From Solirubrobacteraceae bacterium (GTDB lineage: Bacteria; Actinomycetota; Thermoleophilia; Solirubrobacterales; Solirubrobacteraceae): 49,655 nt of DNA. Location of the stretch: NCBI GenBank assembly GCA_017744415.1, contig JAGIBJ010000076.1:1-49655 (forward strand), given 5' to 3'. Of this stretch, positions 31,208 to 39,529 are shown one piece after another. Within the stretch, counting starts at the first letter, position 1; each line of letters opens with the position of its first letter. The notes under the pieces are model-generated. The model saw only the letters and a list, made by a program, of their open reading frames with translations. It searched no databases and was not told where the DNA came from. The position numbers were made by a program, and so were the translations under genes.

Positions 31208-31278
31208 GCCGGGCCCCTAGTGGCGGTGCGCCTGGCCCGCCCGGGCGCGGGTTGCCTGAAGCGGCGTCCGGAAGTCGC

Positions 31279-31284
31279 TAGCGT
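31279..31284 (+). promoter_or_regulatory. -10 element, leaderless, cysE
   Basis: TAGCGT, 7 nt before the ATG at 31292. Confidence 0.6.
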
Positions 31285-31291
31285 CCACTCC

Positions 31292-32047
31292 ATGGCCGTC
31301 CAGCTCGTCAGACGCGTCTCGTCCGAGATCCGCCGCGACGTGCAGGCGGCGCAGGAGCGCGACCCCGCCGCGAAGGGCGCGAGCCAGGCGCTCGTGCTGC
31401 TCACGTGGCCGGGCGTGCATGCCGTGCTCGCCCACCGCGTCGCGCACGCGCTGCGCGCCGTCGGCGTGCCGGCGCTCCCGCAGATCCTGGCCTTCCTCGC
31501 GCGCTCGCGCACCGGCATCGAGATCCATCCGGCCGCGCAGATCGGGCAGGGCTTCTTCATCGACCACGGCTCAGGCGTCGTGATCGGCGAGACGGCGGAG
31601 ATCGGCGACAACGTGACGATCTACCAGGGCGTCACCCTCGGCGGTACGGGCTTCCAGACGGGCAAGCGCCACCCGACCGTCGGCAGCAACGTCGTGATCG
31701 GCAGCGGCGCCAAGCTACTCGGCCCGATCACCGTGGGCGACGGCGCGAAGATCGGCGCCAACACCGTCGTGATCCACGACGTGCCCGCGAACTCGACCGT
31801 CGTCGGCAACCCGGGCCATCCCGTGCGGGTGGAGGGCAAGCGGCCGACCGGCCCTGACGCCGACTGGGCCCACCTGCCGGATCCCGTGGCCGACGCCATG
31901 GATGCGCTCTCGGCTCGCATCGCGCAGCTCGAGCGCCAGATCGAGGAGCTGGGCGGACTGCCCGCTCCCAGCTCGGAGCCGGCGAGCGTGGCCCGCGCCA
32001 ACCTGCGCGCCTCGCGCGGCGGGGGTCCGAGCCCTGCCGGGGGCTGA
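31292..32047 (+). CDS. cysE: Serine O-acetyltransferase
   Basis: Acetylates serine with acetyl-CoA, the committed step of cysteine synthesis. 251 residues. Short N-terminal helical part (RRVSSEIRRDVQAAQERDPA) then the left-handed beta-helix with hexapeptide repeats (IEIHPAAQIGQGFFIDHGSGVVIGETAEIGDNV) and active-site DHG and GVTLGG. After the helix an added coiled-coil-like segment (ALSARIAQLERQIEELGG) and a Pro/Ser/Ala/Gly tail follow. The protein ends PSPAGG rather than in the Ile that CysE normally inserts into CysK. An N-acetyltransferase gene starts 3 nt after the stop, so the two form an operon. Confidence 0.94.
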   Translation: MAVQLVRRVSSEIRRDVQAAQERDPAAKGASQALVLLTWPGVHAVLAHRVAHALRAVGVPALPQILAFLARSRTGIEIHPAAQIGQGFFIDHGSGVVIGETAEIGDNVTIYQGVTLGGTGFQTGKRHPTVGSNVVIGSGAKLLGPITVGDGAKIGANTVVIHDVPANSTVVGNPGHPVRVEGKRPTGPDADWAHLPDPVADAMDALSARIAQLERQIEELGGLPAPSSEPASVARANLRASRGGGPSPAGG

Positions 32048-32050
32048 GCG

Positions 32051-32935
32051 ATGACGCTCCCCGGCGCCACCGCGGCGCGGCGAGCCGATGAGTCGGCGGT
32101 GCCCTGGGACGAGCGGCTCCCTGCGCTGCGCGCCGATCTCCTCGATCGCTATCTGGACTTCACCGGGGCAGCGCGTCCGGCCGATCCCTCGCTCGCCGCG
32201 CTCCGCGACCTGCAGCTCGCGCACCTGCTCGCGATCCGCTTCGAGACGATCTCTCCGATGCTCGACGAGCCGATCCCGCTCGACGAGGATGCGATCGCCG
32301 CCAAGCTCCTCTGCGGGCATCGCGGCGGCTACTGCTTCGAGCACAACCTGCTCTTCGGCCGGGCGCTTCGTGCGCTCGGTTTCGACGCAGAGATCCTCGC
32401 GGGCCGCGCGATGCTCGACGCCACTGCCGAGGATCCGCGCCCCCGCACCCACATCGCTGTGCGCGTCCGGGTCGACGGTGGCGACTGGCTCGCCGACGTC
32501 GGCTTCGGGCGCAGCGCCTTCCGCTCCCCGGTCGACCTGCGGGTGCGCGAGCCGCAGCACACCGGCGGCTACCTGATGCGGATCGACGAGGTCGGCGGCG
32601 AGTTCCTCGTCAGCGCCGGGTTGCCCGGTCGCGAGCTCGTCGCTCAATACTTGCTCGATCCACGCCCGGTGCAGCAGATCGACTGCGAGCAGCTCGGCCT
32701 GTGGGTGGCGCAAGACCCGCGGTCGATCACGCGACAGAGCCTGATCGTGCTTCGGCCGATGCCCGAGGGCCGGCGGGCGATCGGACGCGGGCGGCTCGTG
32801 ATCGACGAGCCGGGCCGGCAGATCGACCGTGCGCTCTCGCTCGAGGAGATCGACGACGTGCTCCGGGAGGAGTTCGATCTCCAGCTTCCGGCGCCGCTGC
32901 CGGCGCTCGTGCGGCCGACCGGTCGCTGGGACTAA
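32051..32935 (+). CDS. Arylamine N-acetyltransferase
   Basis: 294 residues, NAT family, transferring acetyl from acetyl-CoA to arylamines or hydrazines through a Cys-His-Asp triad. RGGYCFEHN contains Cys95; His134 is in RTHIAVRV and Asp149 in WLADVGFG. Length and order match bacterial NATs. It starts 3 nt after the cysE stop, with no promoter of its own visible, so it is co-expressed with cysE. Both enzymes use acetyl-CoA, but a metabolic link between them is speculative. Confidence 0.92.
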   Translation: MTLPGATAARRADESAVPWDERLPALRADLLDRYLDFTGAARPADPSLAALRDLQLAHLLAIRFETISPMLDEPIPLDEDAIAAKLLCGHRGGYCFEHNLLFGRALRALGFDAEILAGRAMLDATAEDPRPRTHIAVRVRVDGGDWLADVGFGRSAFRSPVDLRVREPQHTGGYLMRIDEVGGEFLVSAGLPGRELVAQYLLDPRPVQQIDCEQLGLWVAQDPRSITRQSLIVLRPMPEGRRAIGRGRLVIDEPGRQIDRALSLEEIDDVLREEFDLQLPAPLPALVRPTGRWD

Positions 32936-33042
32936 TGGCCCGCCGCGCGCCAGCCCAGCGCACGACGCGTGTGCAGATGTTGCCCGCGGTGCGTCGGGCA
33001 TGTTCGAGCTGCGCGCATCGACCCGGTACCGGTTGCGCAGGC

Positions 33043-33048
33043 TAGCGT
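33043..33048 (+). promoter_or_regulatory. -10 element, leaderless, cupin gene
   Basis: TAGCGT, 8 nt before the ATG at 33057. Confidence 0.55.
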
Positions 33049-33056
33049 GCGGCCAC

Positions 33057-33563
33057 ATGACCGACGTGTCGCCCGACCCGAACATCTACGACACCGGCAC
33101 CGAGGCGCGGGGCATCCCGGGCTACGACTCGCTGCGGGCGCGCGTCGGTGATGTCGCGGGCAGCCACCGCCTCGGGATGAGCGTGTGGGACCTCGCGCCC
33201 GGCTGCGCCGCCTACCCGTTCCACTTCCACTACGTCGAGGAGGAACTGCTCGTGGTCCTCGAGGGCACGCCCATGCTCCGCGGCGCGAGCGGGTGGCGCC
33301 GGCTTGCGCGCGGTGCCGTCGTCTCATTCCTGCCAGGGCCCGATGGCGCCCACCAGATCTACAACGACGGCGAAGCGCCGGTGCGGTTCATCGCGATCAG
33401 CACAAGTGGGGCGCCGGACATCGTGTCGTACCCCGAGCAGGACAAGATCGGCGTCTTCGAGCGCCCGCCCGGTGACGGCAAACTGTTCAAGCTGTTCCCG
33501 GTCGACGCCGAGGTGCACTACGCCGAGGGGATCGAGCCGCCGGTTCCCCCACCCGCAGGCTGA
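33057..33563 (+). CDS. Cupin-domain protein
   Basis: 168 residues forming one conserved cupin barrel. Motif 1 is AAYPFHFHYVEEELLVVLEG with the two His and Glu of a metal site; motif 2 is GPDGAHQIYNDGEAPVRFIAI with the third His. The C-terminal segment (SYPEQDKIGVFERPPGDGKLFKLFP) is characteristic of a cupin_2 subgroup often annotated only as cupin. A divalent metal is likely bound; whether it is an enzyme or a binding protein cannot be told. ATG at 33057 is single and leaderless. Confidence 0.85.
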   Translation: MTDVSPDPNIYDTGTEARGIPGYDSLRARVGDVAGSHRLGMSVWDLAPGCAAYPFHFHYVEEELLVVLEGTPMLRGASGWRRLARGAVVSFLPGPDGAHQIYNDGEAPVRFIAISTSGAPDIVSYPEQDKIGVFERPPGDGKLFKLFPVDAEVHYAEGIEPPVPPPAG

Positions 33564-33693
33564 CGAGGGACCCGTCGCCAGAAGCGGTCACGTGCGCTCG
33601 CTTTTGGCGCAACGCAACTCTCTTCGACTGGTGGTGTCGTAATGGGGGGCGACCGCCAATCGCCATCCCGTCCACCGTCCTGAAGCACACCCG

Positions 33694-34680
33694 ATGCACC
33701 AAACCCTCCGACGCACGACCGTTGCCGTTGCCCTTGCGCTGGCTGCGACGATGCCCGCCTCCGCCGGCGCGGCAACACCGACCACCATCTTCTCGGCACC
33801 GCAGCCCGGGACCGTGGAGACCGATGGTTCGACCTACCTGCTCACGCAGGCCGGCCCCACCGGCGCCACACTGCTGGTCGGCGAGGTGGGGATGGCGCCG
33901 ACGGCGCATGCCACGACTGGTCTGCCCACCTGGGCGCGGCCCCACCTCGGTACCAGCGCCGGCGGGCACAGGGTCGTGGTCTACCCGTCGTGCGCGACGA
34001 ACGCGAGCGGGTGCGACCTGCGCGTGCTCGATCTCTCGGCGAACCGCACGTACAAGTTGAAGGGCGCAGGGACGTCGCGCGAGGAACTCGAGGGCGATCT
34101 TGATCGCGGCGCGGCGGCCTGGCTCGTCGCCAGCAAGATCACGTCGAGCCAGAGCATCCCCGGCTACGTCCCCGAGAAGGCCGGCAGCGTCCGCTACCGG
34201 CCGGCGAACGGTGCGGCGCGCACGCTTCCGGGCGACGGCGGCATGGAGCTCTCCCTCGACCGTGGCCGCGTGCTGCTCGTGCGCCGCAGCTACCAGGAGG
34301 GCCTCGGCGGCGAGGGCGGTGCCGTGATCATCGACATCCTGCGAACGACCGGCGTGCGGACACGCATCACTGCGATGGGCTCAGGCGAGGACTTCCAGCG
34401 GATCGAGGGCCCGCGGTTCGTTGCGAAGGATCGCGTCGCCTGGGCAATGGTGTCGGCGTCCGGGAGCTGGTTGAAGACTCGCTCGGTCGCGGCGAGCGCC
34501 AAGACGTCGACGGCGCGGATCATCAAGGGCGGCATGAGCGTCGCGCCGCTCAGCACCACCTCCGTACTCGCGCTCCAAGGCGGGCAGTACGCGGACTGGA
34601 CCGAGGAGGACGGGACGGACGTCCTCTACCCCGAAGGCCCGTTTTCGCTCGTGCGGATCACCGGTCTCACGGCGCAGTAG
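33694..34680 (+). CDS. Secreted protein of unknown function
   Basis: 328 residues. Sec signal peptide of about 26 residues (RRTTVAVALALAATMPASAGA) with an Ala-x-Ala-like cleavage site before ATPTT. The mature part is beta-rich, with repeated strand-turn patterns (GSTYLLTQAGPTGATLLVG, DRGAAAWLVASK, LDRGRVLLVRR, AKDRVAWAMVSASG, STTSVLALQGGQ) suggestive of a beta-propeller. Two cysteines (PSCATNASGCDL) could form a disulphide. The leader is about 130 bp, with TAATGG near 33640 as a weak possible -10. No family recognised. Confidence 0.68.
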   Translation: MHQTLRRTTVAVALALAATMPASAGAATPTTIFSAPQPGTVETDGSTYLLTQAGPTGATLLVGEVGMAPTAHATTGLPTWARPHLGTSAGGHRVVVYPSCATNASGCDLRVLDLSANRTYKLKGAGTSREELEGDLDRGAAAWLVASKITSSQSIPGYVPEKAGSVRYRPANGAARTLPGDGGMELSLDRGRVLLVRRSYQEGLGGEGGAVIIDILRTTGVRTRITAMGSGEDFQRIEGPRFVAKDRVAWAMVSASGSWLKTRSVAASAKTSTARIIKGGMSVAPLSTTSVLALQGGQYADWTEEDGTDVLYPEGPFSLVRITGLTAQ

Positions 34681-34692
34681 CGGCGACGCCGG

Positions 34693-35562
34693 CTAGTAGA
34701 ACACCGTCCGGTGCCGGTGGCGCGGGTGGGCCTTGTACTCCGGGGCCTGCCCGCGCGACCACAGCGCCATGTCGAGCTCGTAGGGGTGCATGCCTCGGAG
34801 CTTGGCGAGCTGTTCGACGGCGGTGACGCCGCAGCCGCGGATCTCGCGCTCCCATGAGCCGAAGGGCAGGAGCTGCTCGGCGTCGATCCTGGCGGTGAGT
34901 GCCTCGGAGTATTCCAGCGCGCGGTCGATCCGCAGCACGTGGGGCACGAGGTTGTCGGCGAAGAGCGTGAGGCGGTCGAGATCGTCGAACTCGGCCACGC
35001 CGAAGCGCTCGAGCTCGGGCCCGCAGATCTGCGCGCGCTTGTAGAAGCCTCGGTCGGCGAAAAACGGCATCTCGGCGAGCGATTCGGCGAGCCGCTCCGC
35101 CGAACGCCCCGCGTCCTTGATCACCGTCACCGCGGGCCGCGTGCCGAGCCAGCGTCCGAGCTGCCGGAGGGCGTCGGCGTAGAGCGCCATGAGCTCGTGG
35201 CCGGGCTCCTGGCCGAGCGCCTCGGCGATCTCCTGCGTCGTCACGGTGCGCAGCTCGGCGTTCGTCCACGCGCCGTGCGCGCGGAAACGCTCGGTGAGGC
35301 CGGTCGCCATCGTGAAGTAGCCGCTCATGCCGGGGCGCTTCTTGATCGTCGGCCACCACCCGGAGCCGAAGTTGATCGCCGTGAGGCAGAGGACGTACCG
35401 GATGGTGTCCTCCTCGCCTGCCTCCACGAGGTGGCGCTCGGCCTCGGGCTCGCCGACGGGCTCCACTTCGATCGCCGCAAGGCGGTCGGGCACGATCCGT
35501 ACGCTCGTGGCGGAGGCGGCGATGCGCGCGGCGTTGGCGCGCACCTCGTCGGTGAGGCGCAT
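34693..35562 (-). CDS. Queuosine salvage protein (Qng1/DUF2419-like nucleosidase)
   Basis: 289 residues. TAINFGSGWWPTIKK (about 62-76), FYKRAQICGPEL, LDRLTLFADNLVPHVLRIDRALEYSEAL and SWEREIRGCGVTAVEQL match the conserved blocks of the Q-salvage family (Qng1, formerly DUF2419). Qng1 releases queuine from queuosine 5'-phosphate or queuosine so that it can be reused in tRNA. Family knowledge is mainly eukaryotic, with a few bacterial homologues. No tgt or queuine transporter is in the window. ATG at 35562 is leaderless with CAGAAT (35570-35575). It lies 46 bp downstream of ribA on the same strand. Confidence 0.82.
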   Translation of the reverse strand: MRLTDEVRANAARIAASATSVRIVPDRLAAIEVEPVGEPEAERHLVEAGEEDTIRYVLCLTAINFGSGWWPTIKKRPGMSGYFTMATGLTERFRAHGAWTNAELRTVTTQEIAEALGQEPGHELMALYADALRQLGRWLGTRPAVTVIKDAGRSAERLAESLAEMPFFADRGFYKRAQICGPELERFGVAEFDDLDRLTLFADNLVPHVLRIDRALEYSEALTARIDAEQLLPFGSWEREIRGCGVTAVEQLAKLRGMHPYELDMALWSRGQAPEYKAHPRHRHRTVFY

Positions 35563-35569
35563 GGCGCCT

Positions 35570-35575
35570 ATTCTG
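35570..35575 (-). promoter_or_regulatory. -10 element, leaderless, queuosine salvage gene
   Basis: CAGAAT on the minus strand, 7 nt before the ATG at 35562; first base off consensus. Confidence 0.45.
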
Positions 35576-35608
35576 GCGGGCGGCCGAAGCCGCCGCGCGA
35601 ACGTGGCG

Positions 35609-36322
35609 TTATGCGACCTCGGGCAGGCGCAGCGTGTGACCGGTGCGCTTGGCCTTGGCGGAGAGGTAGCGCAGGTTGTGCTGGTTGACGAACGTCGTGG
35701 TGGGGAGCACCTCACGCACGTCGATCCCGAGCTCGCGGAGCTTCTCCGACTTCTCGGGGTTGTTCGTCAGCAGGTCTACCTCGGTGGCACCCAGGGCCAC
35801 GAGCATCTCGGCGGCCGCGGTGTAGTCGCGCTGGTCGTCCTCGAAGCCGACGGCGCGGTTCGCGTCGTACGTGTCGAGGCCGGCGTCCTGCATCGCGTAG
35901 GCGTCGAGCTTGTTGTAGAGGCCGATGCCGCGGCCCTCCTGGCGGAGGTAGAGCACGAAGCCGCCCACCTCGCTCGCGCGCTCGAGCGCCTCGCGCAGCT
36001 GCGGGCCGCAGTCGCAGCGGTTGCTGCCCAGCACGTCGCCCGTGAGGCACTCCGAGTGCGGCCGGACGAGCGGGATCGGGTTGTTCTCGTAGTCACCCAT
36101 GCCGAGCGCGAGATGCTCGGCGCCGTCGGAGAGGCCGGTGAACGTGAACACATCGGCGACCGTCTCGTAGCCGTCGCCGAGCGTGAGCGGCACGCGCACC
36201 TTCGTGCGGATCGCGGGCTGCTCGATCGGGGCGACCGGCGCCTCGCGGCCGACGACGCGGCACGGGCTGAAAGGGGTGGAGCTGGAGTTCGTGGAGTGCA
36301 TCAAGATGGTGCGTCGCGTCAT
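35609..36322 (-). CDS. ribA: GTP cyclohydrolase II
   Basis: Opens the imidazole ring of GTP, the first step of riboflavin synthesis. 237 residues, a stand-alone RibA with no fused RibB domain. The Zn site is GDVLGSNRCDCGPQ with three cysteines; catalytic residues are in LYLRQEGRGIGLYNKLDAY; LLTNNPEKSEKL is also conserved. ATG at 36322 is selected by the promoter; ATG at 36301 is the alternative. With so little leader there is no room for an FMN riboswitch. It may be transcribed separately from other rib genes, none of which is here. Confidence 0.93.
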   Translation of the reverse strand: MTRRTILMHSTNSSSTPFSPCRVVGREAPVAPIEQPAIRTKVRVPLTLGDGYETVADVFTFTGLSDGAEHLALGMGDYENNPIPLVRPHSECLTGDVLGSNRCDCGPQLREALERASEVGGFVLYLRQEGRGIGLYNKLDAYAMQDAGLDTYDANRAVGFEDDQRDYTAAAEMLVALGATEVDLLTNNPEKSEKLRELGIDVREVLPTTTFVNQHNLRYLSAKAKRTGHTLRLPEVA

Positions 36323-36333
36323 GCGCAGCCGTG

Positions 36334-36363
36334 AGGCTAGTCGGAAGATCGTTGCGACTTCAA
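36334..36363 (-). promoter_or_regulatory. ribA promoter
   Basis: Minus strand TTGAAG (36358-36363) and TAGCCT (36334-36339), 18-bp spacer. The ATG at 36322 is 11 nt after the -10, so a leader of only a few bases is expected. Confidence 0.6.
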
Positions 36364-36478
36364 AAAGTTTACCTGGTTGACTCCGCAAAAGTGGACCCTG
36401 GTCCGTTCGTCCAGCCTGGCATGGCTCGGGTCGGCTGCCGGGGCGCGCGGGCCGCCTGCAGCCCGCCGCCGGGCCACC

Positions 36479-36484
36479 TAGAAT
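36479..36484 (+). promoter_or_regulatory. -10 element, leaderless, uvrD
   Basis: TAGAAT, 7 nt before the GTG at 36492. An in-frame ATG at 36483 overlaps this hexamer. Confidence 0.65.
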
Positions 36485-36491
36485 GGAACAC

Positions 36492-38975
36492 GTGTTCGCC
36501 GACCTCTTCTCGCAGCTGCCAGAAGTCCCCTCCGCGGATGCTCCGCCTACGGACGATGTCGCCGTGGCGATCACCGATGCCGAGCCGACCGCCGGCCGCG
36601 CCCCCTCCCTCAAGGAGACTGCTGCACGCCTGAAGGCCGAGCGCGAGGCAGAGGCTGCCGCGTTCGACGACGAGGACGACGACGCGATCGACGCCCCGGC
36701 GGGCTACGACGAATCCGAGGAGCTCGAGCTCTGGGAGGAGGCGGAAGACCGCGGCGAGGATGCGCACGTCGACCGCCTCGTGGAGGGGATGAACGATCCC
36801 CAGCGCCAGGCCGTGCTCCACGACACCGGCCCGGTGCTCGTGCTGGCCGGCGCCGGATCGGGCAAGACGCGCGTGCTTACCCACCGCATCGCGTACCTCG
36901 TCCAGAGCGGCCGCGCCCGCCACGACGAGATCCTCGCGATCACGTTCACCAACAAGGCCGCGCAGGAGATGCGCGACCGCGTGGAGGGCATGCTCGGCGC
37001 GCGCATCAAGGGGATGTGGGTCACCACGTTCCACTCGGCCTGCGTGCGGATCCTGCGAAGCGAGGCCGACAAGCTCGGCTACACGAAGAGCTTCACGATC
37101 TATGACCAGGCCGATGCCAAGCGCATGGTGAAGCGCTGCCTCGACGAGCTCGGGGTCGATCCCAAGCGCTTCACGCCCGGCTCGGTGCTGCACCAGATCA
37201 GCGACGCGAAGAACAAGCTCCGCGACTCCGAGGACTATGGCCGGATGACCGGCAGCTTCTTCGAGCGCACCATCGCCGACGTCTACCGGCTCTACGAGCA
37301 GGAGCTGATCAAGGCCAACGCGATGGACTTCGACGACCTGCTCGTGCGCACGGTCAACGTGCTCGAGCTGTTCCCGGAGGTGAAGGAGCGTTACCGCCAG
37401 GCGTTCCGGTACGTGCTCGTCGACGAGTACCAAGACACCAACCACGCCCAGTACCGCCTCCTCAACCTGCTCTGCGGTGGCGACCACGACAACCTCATGG
37501 TCGTCGGCGACGATGCCCAGTCGATCTACGGCTTCCGCGGCGCCGACATCCGCAACATCCTCGACTTCGAGCGCGATCGTCCTGATGCGGCGGTGATCAC
37601 CCTCGATCAGAACTACCGCTCGTCGCAGACCATCCTGAGCGCGGCCAACGCCGTGATCGCGGGCAACCGCGAGCAGAAGCAGAAGCACCTCTGGAGCGAC
37701 CTCGGCGAGGGCGAGAAGATCGTGCTCCGCGAGACCGAGGACGAGCACGCCGAGGCGCGCTACGTGGTCGGCGAGATCGAGCGGCTCGTCGACGACGAGG
37801 ATGTCGGTCGCAGCGAGATCGCCTGCTTCTACCGCACGAATGCCCAGGCGCGCGTGCTGGAAGACATGCTCATCCGGCGCGACGTCGACTACCAGGTGAT
37901 CGGCGGCACGCGCTTCTACGAGCGGGCCGAGATCAAGGATGCGCTCGCCTACCTCACGCTGATCGTCAACCCGCGCGATCTCGTCGCCTTCCAGCGCGTG
38001 ATCAACACCCCCAAGCGCGGCCTCGGTGCGACCTCCGTCGGCCGGGTGCTGCAGCACGCCGATGCGATCGGCGAGAGCCCGCTCACGATGGCGGCGCGCG
38101 CCGATCAGGTGCCCAATCTCGGCGCGGCGGCCGTGAAGAACATGAAGGCGTTCGCGTCGCTCATGCGCGAGCTGCGGGCCCGCAACGACGACGGCGTCCG
38201 CGTTGCCGAGCTGCTGAAGGTGACGCTCGAGAAGAGCGGCTACCTGGAGTACCTCGAGAACGAGCGCTCGGTCGAGGCCGAGGGACGGATCGACAACCTC
38301 GGCGAGCTCGTGAACGTCGCCGCCGAGTACGACGTGAACGACCGCACTACGGCCGGCGTCGATGGGTTCTTGCAGGAGCTCGCACTCGTCGCCGATGCGG
38401 ATGGCAGAAGCGACGACCAGGGCGTCGTCACGCTGATGAGCCTCCACAACGCGAAGGGGCTCGAATACCCGGTCGTGTTCATCCTCGGCCTGGAGGACGG
38501 TGTATTCCCGCACTCGCGCTCCTTCGACGAGGGCACCGTCGAAGAGGAGCGCCGTCTCGCGTACGTCGGCATCACGCGCGCCAAGGAGCGGCTCTATCTC
38601 ACGTGGGCGCAGCGCCGGCAGACCTTCGGGCAGACCAACTACGCGATCCGGTCGCGCTTCCTCACCGAGATCCCGGAAGAGCTCACCACCGGCTACGAGG
38701 CCGCGACGCCGGCCGGCGCCACCTACGGCGGCGGCGCCAGCGGCTACCGCAGCAACGGGCCGCGCGGCGCGACGACGCGCCCGCCGATGGGCGGCGGCGA
38801 TCCGAAGACCCGCGACGGAGACGTGCTGCGGGTCGGCGACGACGTCGAACACGGCCAGTTCGGTGTCGGGACGATCGTCGGGGCGCAGCCCGGCGGGGTG
38901 GTCATCGTGCGCTTCGCCGACGACGGCATCGAGCGCAAGCTGATGGCCGAGTACGCACCGCTGAGCAAGCGCTAG
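36492..38975 (+). CDS. uvrD: UvrD/PcrA-type DNA helicase
   Basis: Superfamily 1A 3'-5' helicase for excision repair and replication-fork rescue; 827 residues. An acidic N-terminal extension of about 95 residues (ending near EDRGEDAHVDRLVEGMN) precedes the core. Walker A AGAGSGKT is near 119, the DEYQDT Walker B near 311, and motif VI YVGITRAKERLYLTW near 688. A Gly/Arg-rich linker (about 735-775) leads to the Tudor-like RNA-polymerase-binding end (DVEHGQFGVGTIVGAQ to the C-terminus), as in PcrA/UvrD. GTG at 36492 is preferred over ATG 36483, which would lie inside the promoter. Confidence 0.95.
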   Translation: MFADLFSQLPEVPSADAPPTDDVAVAITDAEPTAGRAPSLKETAARLKAEREAEAAAFDDEDDDAIDAPAGYDESEELELWEEAEDRGEDAHVDRLVEGMNDPQRQAVLHDTGPVLVLAGAGSGKTRVLTHRIAYLVQSGRARHDEILAITFTNKAAQEMRDRVEGMLGARIKGMWVTTFHSACVRILRSEADKLGYTKSFTIYDQADAKRMVKRCLDELGVDPKRFTPGSVLHQISDAKNKLRDSEDYGRMTGSFFERTIADVYRLYEQELIKANAMDFDDLLVRTVNVLELFPEVKERYRQAFRYVLVDEYQDTNHAQYRLLNLLCGGDHDNLMVVGDDAQSIYGFRGADIRNILDFERDRPDAAVITLDQNYRSSQTILSAANAVIAGNREQKQKHLWSDLGEGEKIVLRETEDEHAEARYVVGEIERLVDDEDVGRSEIACFYRTNAQARVLEDMLIRRDVDYQVIGGTRFYERAEIKDALAYLTLIVNPRDLVAFQRVINTPKRGLGATSVGRVLQHADAIGESPLTMAARADQVPNLGAAAVKNMKAFASLMRELRARNDDGVRVAELLKVTLEKSGYLEYLENERSVEAEGRIDNLGELVNVAAEYDVNDRTTAGVDGFLQELALVADADGRSDDQGVVTLMSLHNAKGLEYPVVFILGLEDGVFPHSRSFDEGTVEEERRLAYVGITRAKERLYLTWAQRRQTFGQTNYAIRSRFLTEIPEELTTGYEAATPAGATYGGGASGYRSNGPRGATTRPPMGGGDPKTRDGDVLRVGDDVEHGQFGVGTIVGAQPGGVVIVRFADDGIERKLMAEYAPLSKR

Positions 38976-39004
38976 CGGCGCTGGCCCGACCGCGCCGGTG
39001 CCCG

Positions 39005-39010
39005 TAGACT
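39005..39010 (+). promoter_or_regulatory. -10 element, leaderless, 39018 gene
   Basis: TAGACT, 7 nt before the ATG at 39018. Confidence 0.55.
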
Positions 39011-39017
39011 CGCGCCG

Positions 39018-39455
39018 ATGGACCGTCCGTTGCGCGACATCGAGTCGGCGAGCTCGGCTCGTCTGAGCCCACTCGCGTTCGTGCCGACGTTGCTCGGCGC
39101 TGGAGCCACTCCGGTCGTCCTCGACGTGTGGCTGATCCGAGTCCCGAACGACGAGTTTGTCGGCTTCTTCTACGCCGTCGATGCGGCGGCCTTCGTGCCG
39201 TTCGTCGCGTCGGCGCTCATCGCCGCGGCGGGTGCCGCTCTGGCGCCGTCGCTCCGGTCGGCGTTGTGGTGGCAGCTGGCCATCGCCGCCGCGGCGTTCG
39301 TGGTCGCGGCCGTCACCTGCGTCACGACGCCCGCGCTTGGCGCTTGGGGCGTCGGCACCAGCTTCGGGGTGATCGCGGGCAACGCCGCAGTGGTCGCGTT
39401 GGCTTCGCTCGTCGCGGCTCGCATCCGCGGCCGCAGCGGTCTCGCGGCGAGCTGA
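39018..39455 (+). CDS. Four-segment membrane protein, unknown
   Basis: 145 residues with about four hydrophobic segments (LSPLAFVPTLLGAGATPVVL; AAFVPFVASALIAAAGAAL; WWQLAIAAAAFVVAAVTCV; FGVIAGNAAVVALASLVAA). Charged residues are few and mostly at the termini. No family or motif is recognised. The start is fixed by the leaderless -10 and by the absence of another plausible ATG. It sits between uvrD and another small membrane protein, each with its own -10. Confidence 0.6.
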   Translation: MDRPLRDIESASSARLSPLAFVPTLLGAGATPVVLDVWLIRVPNDEFVGFFYAVDAAAFVPFVASALIAAAGAALAPSLRSALWWQLAIAAAAFVVAAVTCVTTPALGAWGVGTSFGVIAGNAAVVALASLVAARIRGRSGLAAS

Positions 39456-39517
39456 CCGGACAACTCGGGCACCCGTCGTCGCAGGCGCGCATGGCCTTCG
39501 CTCCGCGCCGATCGGCG

Positions 39518-39523
39518 TAGGCT
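39518..39523 (+). promoter_or_regulatory. -10 element, leaderless, 39530 gene
   Basis: TAGGCT, 6 nt before the ATG at 39530. Confidence 0.55.
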
Positions 39524-39529
39524 GGGCTG

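Noticed and set aside
36323..36400. FMN riboswitch upstream of ribA
   Set aside because: The -10 ends only 11 nt before the ATG, so the transcript has no room for an aptamer.
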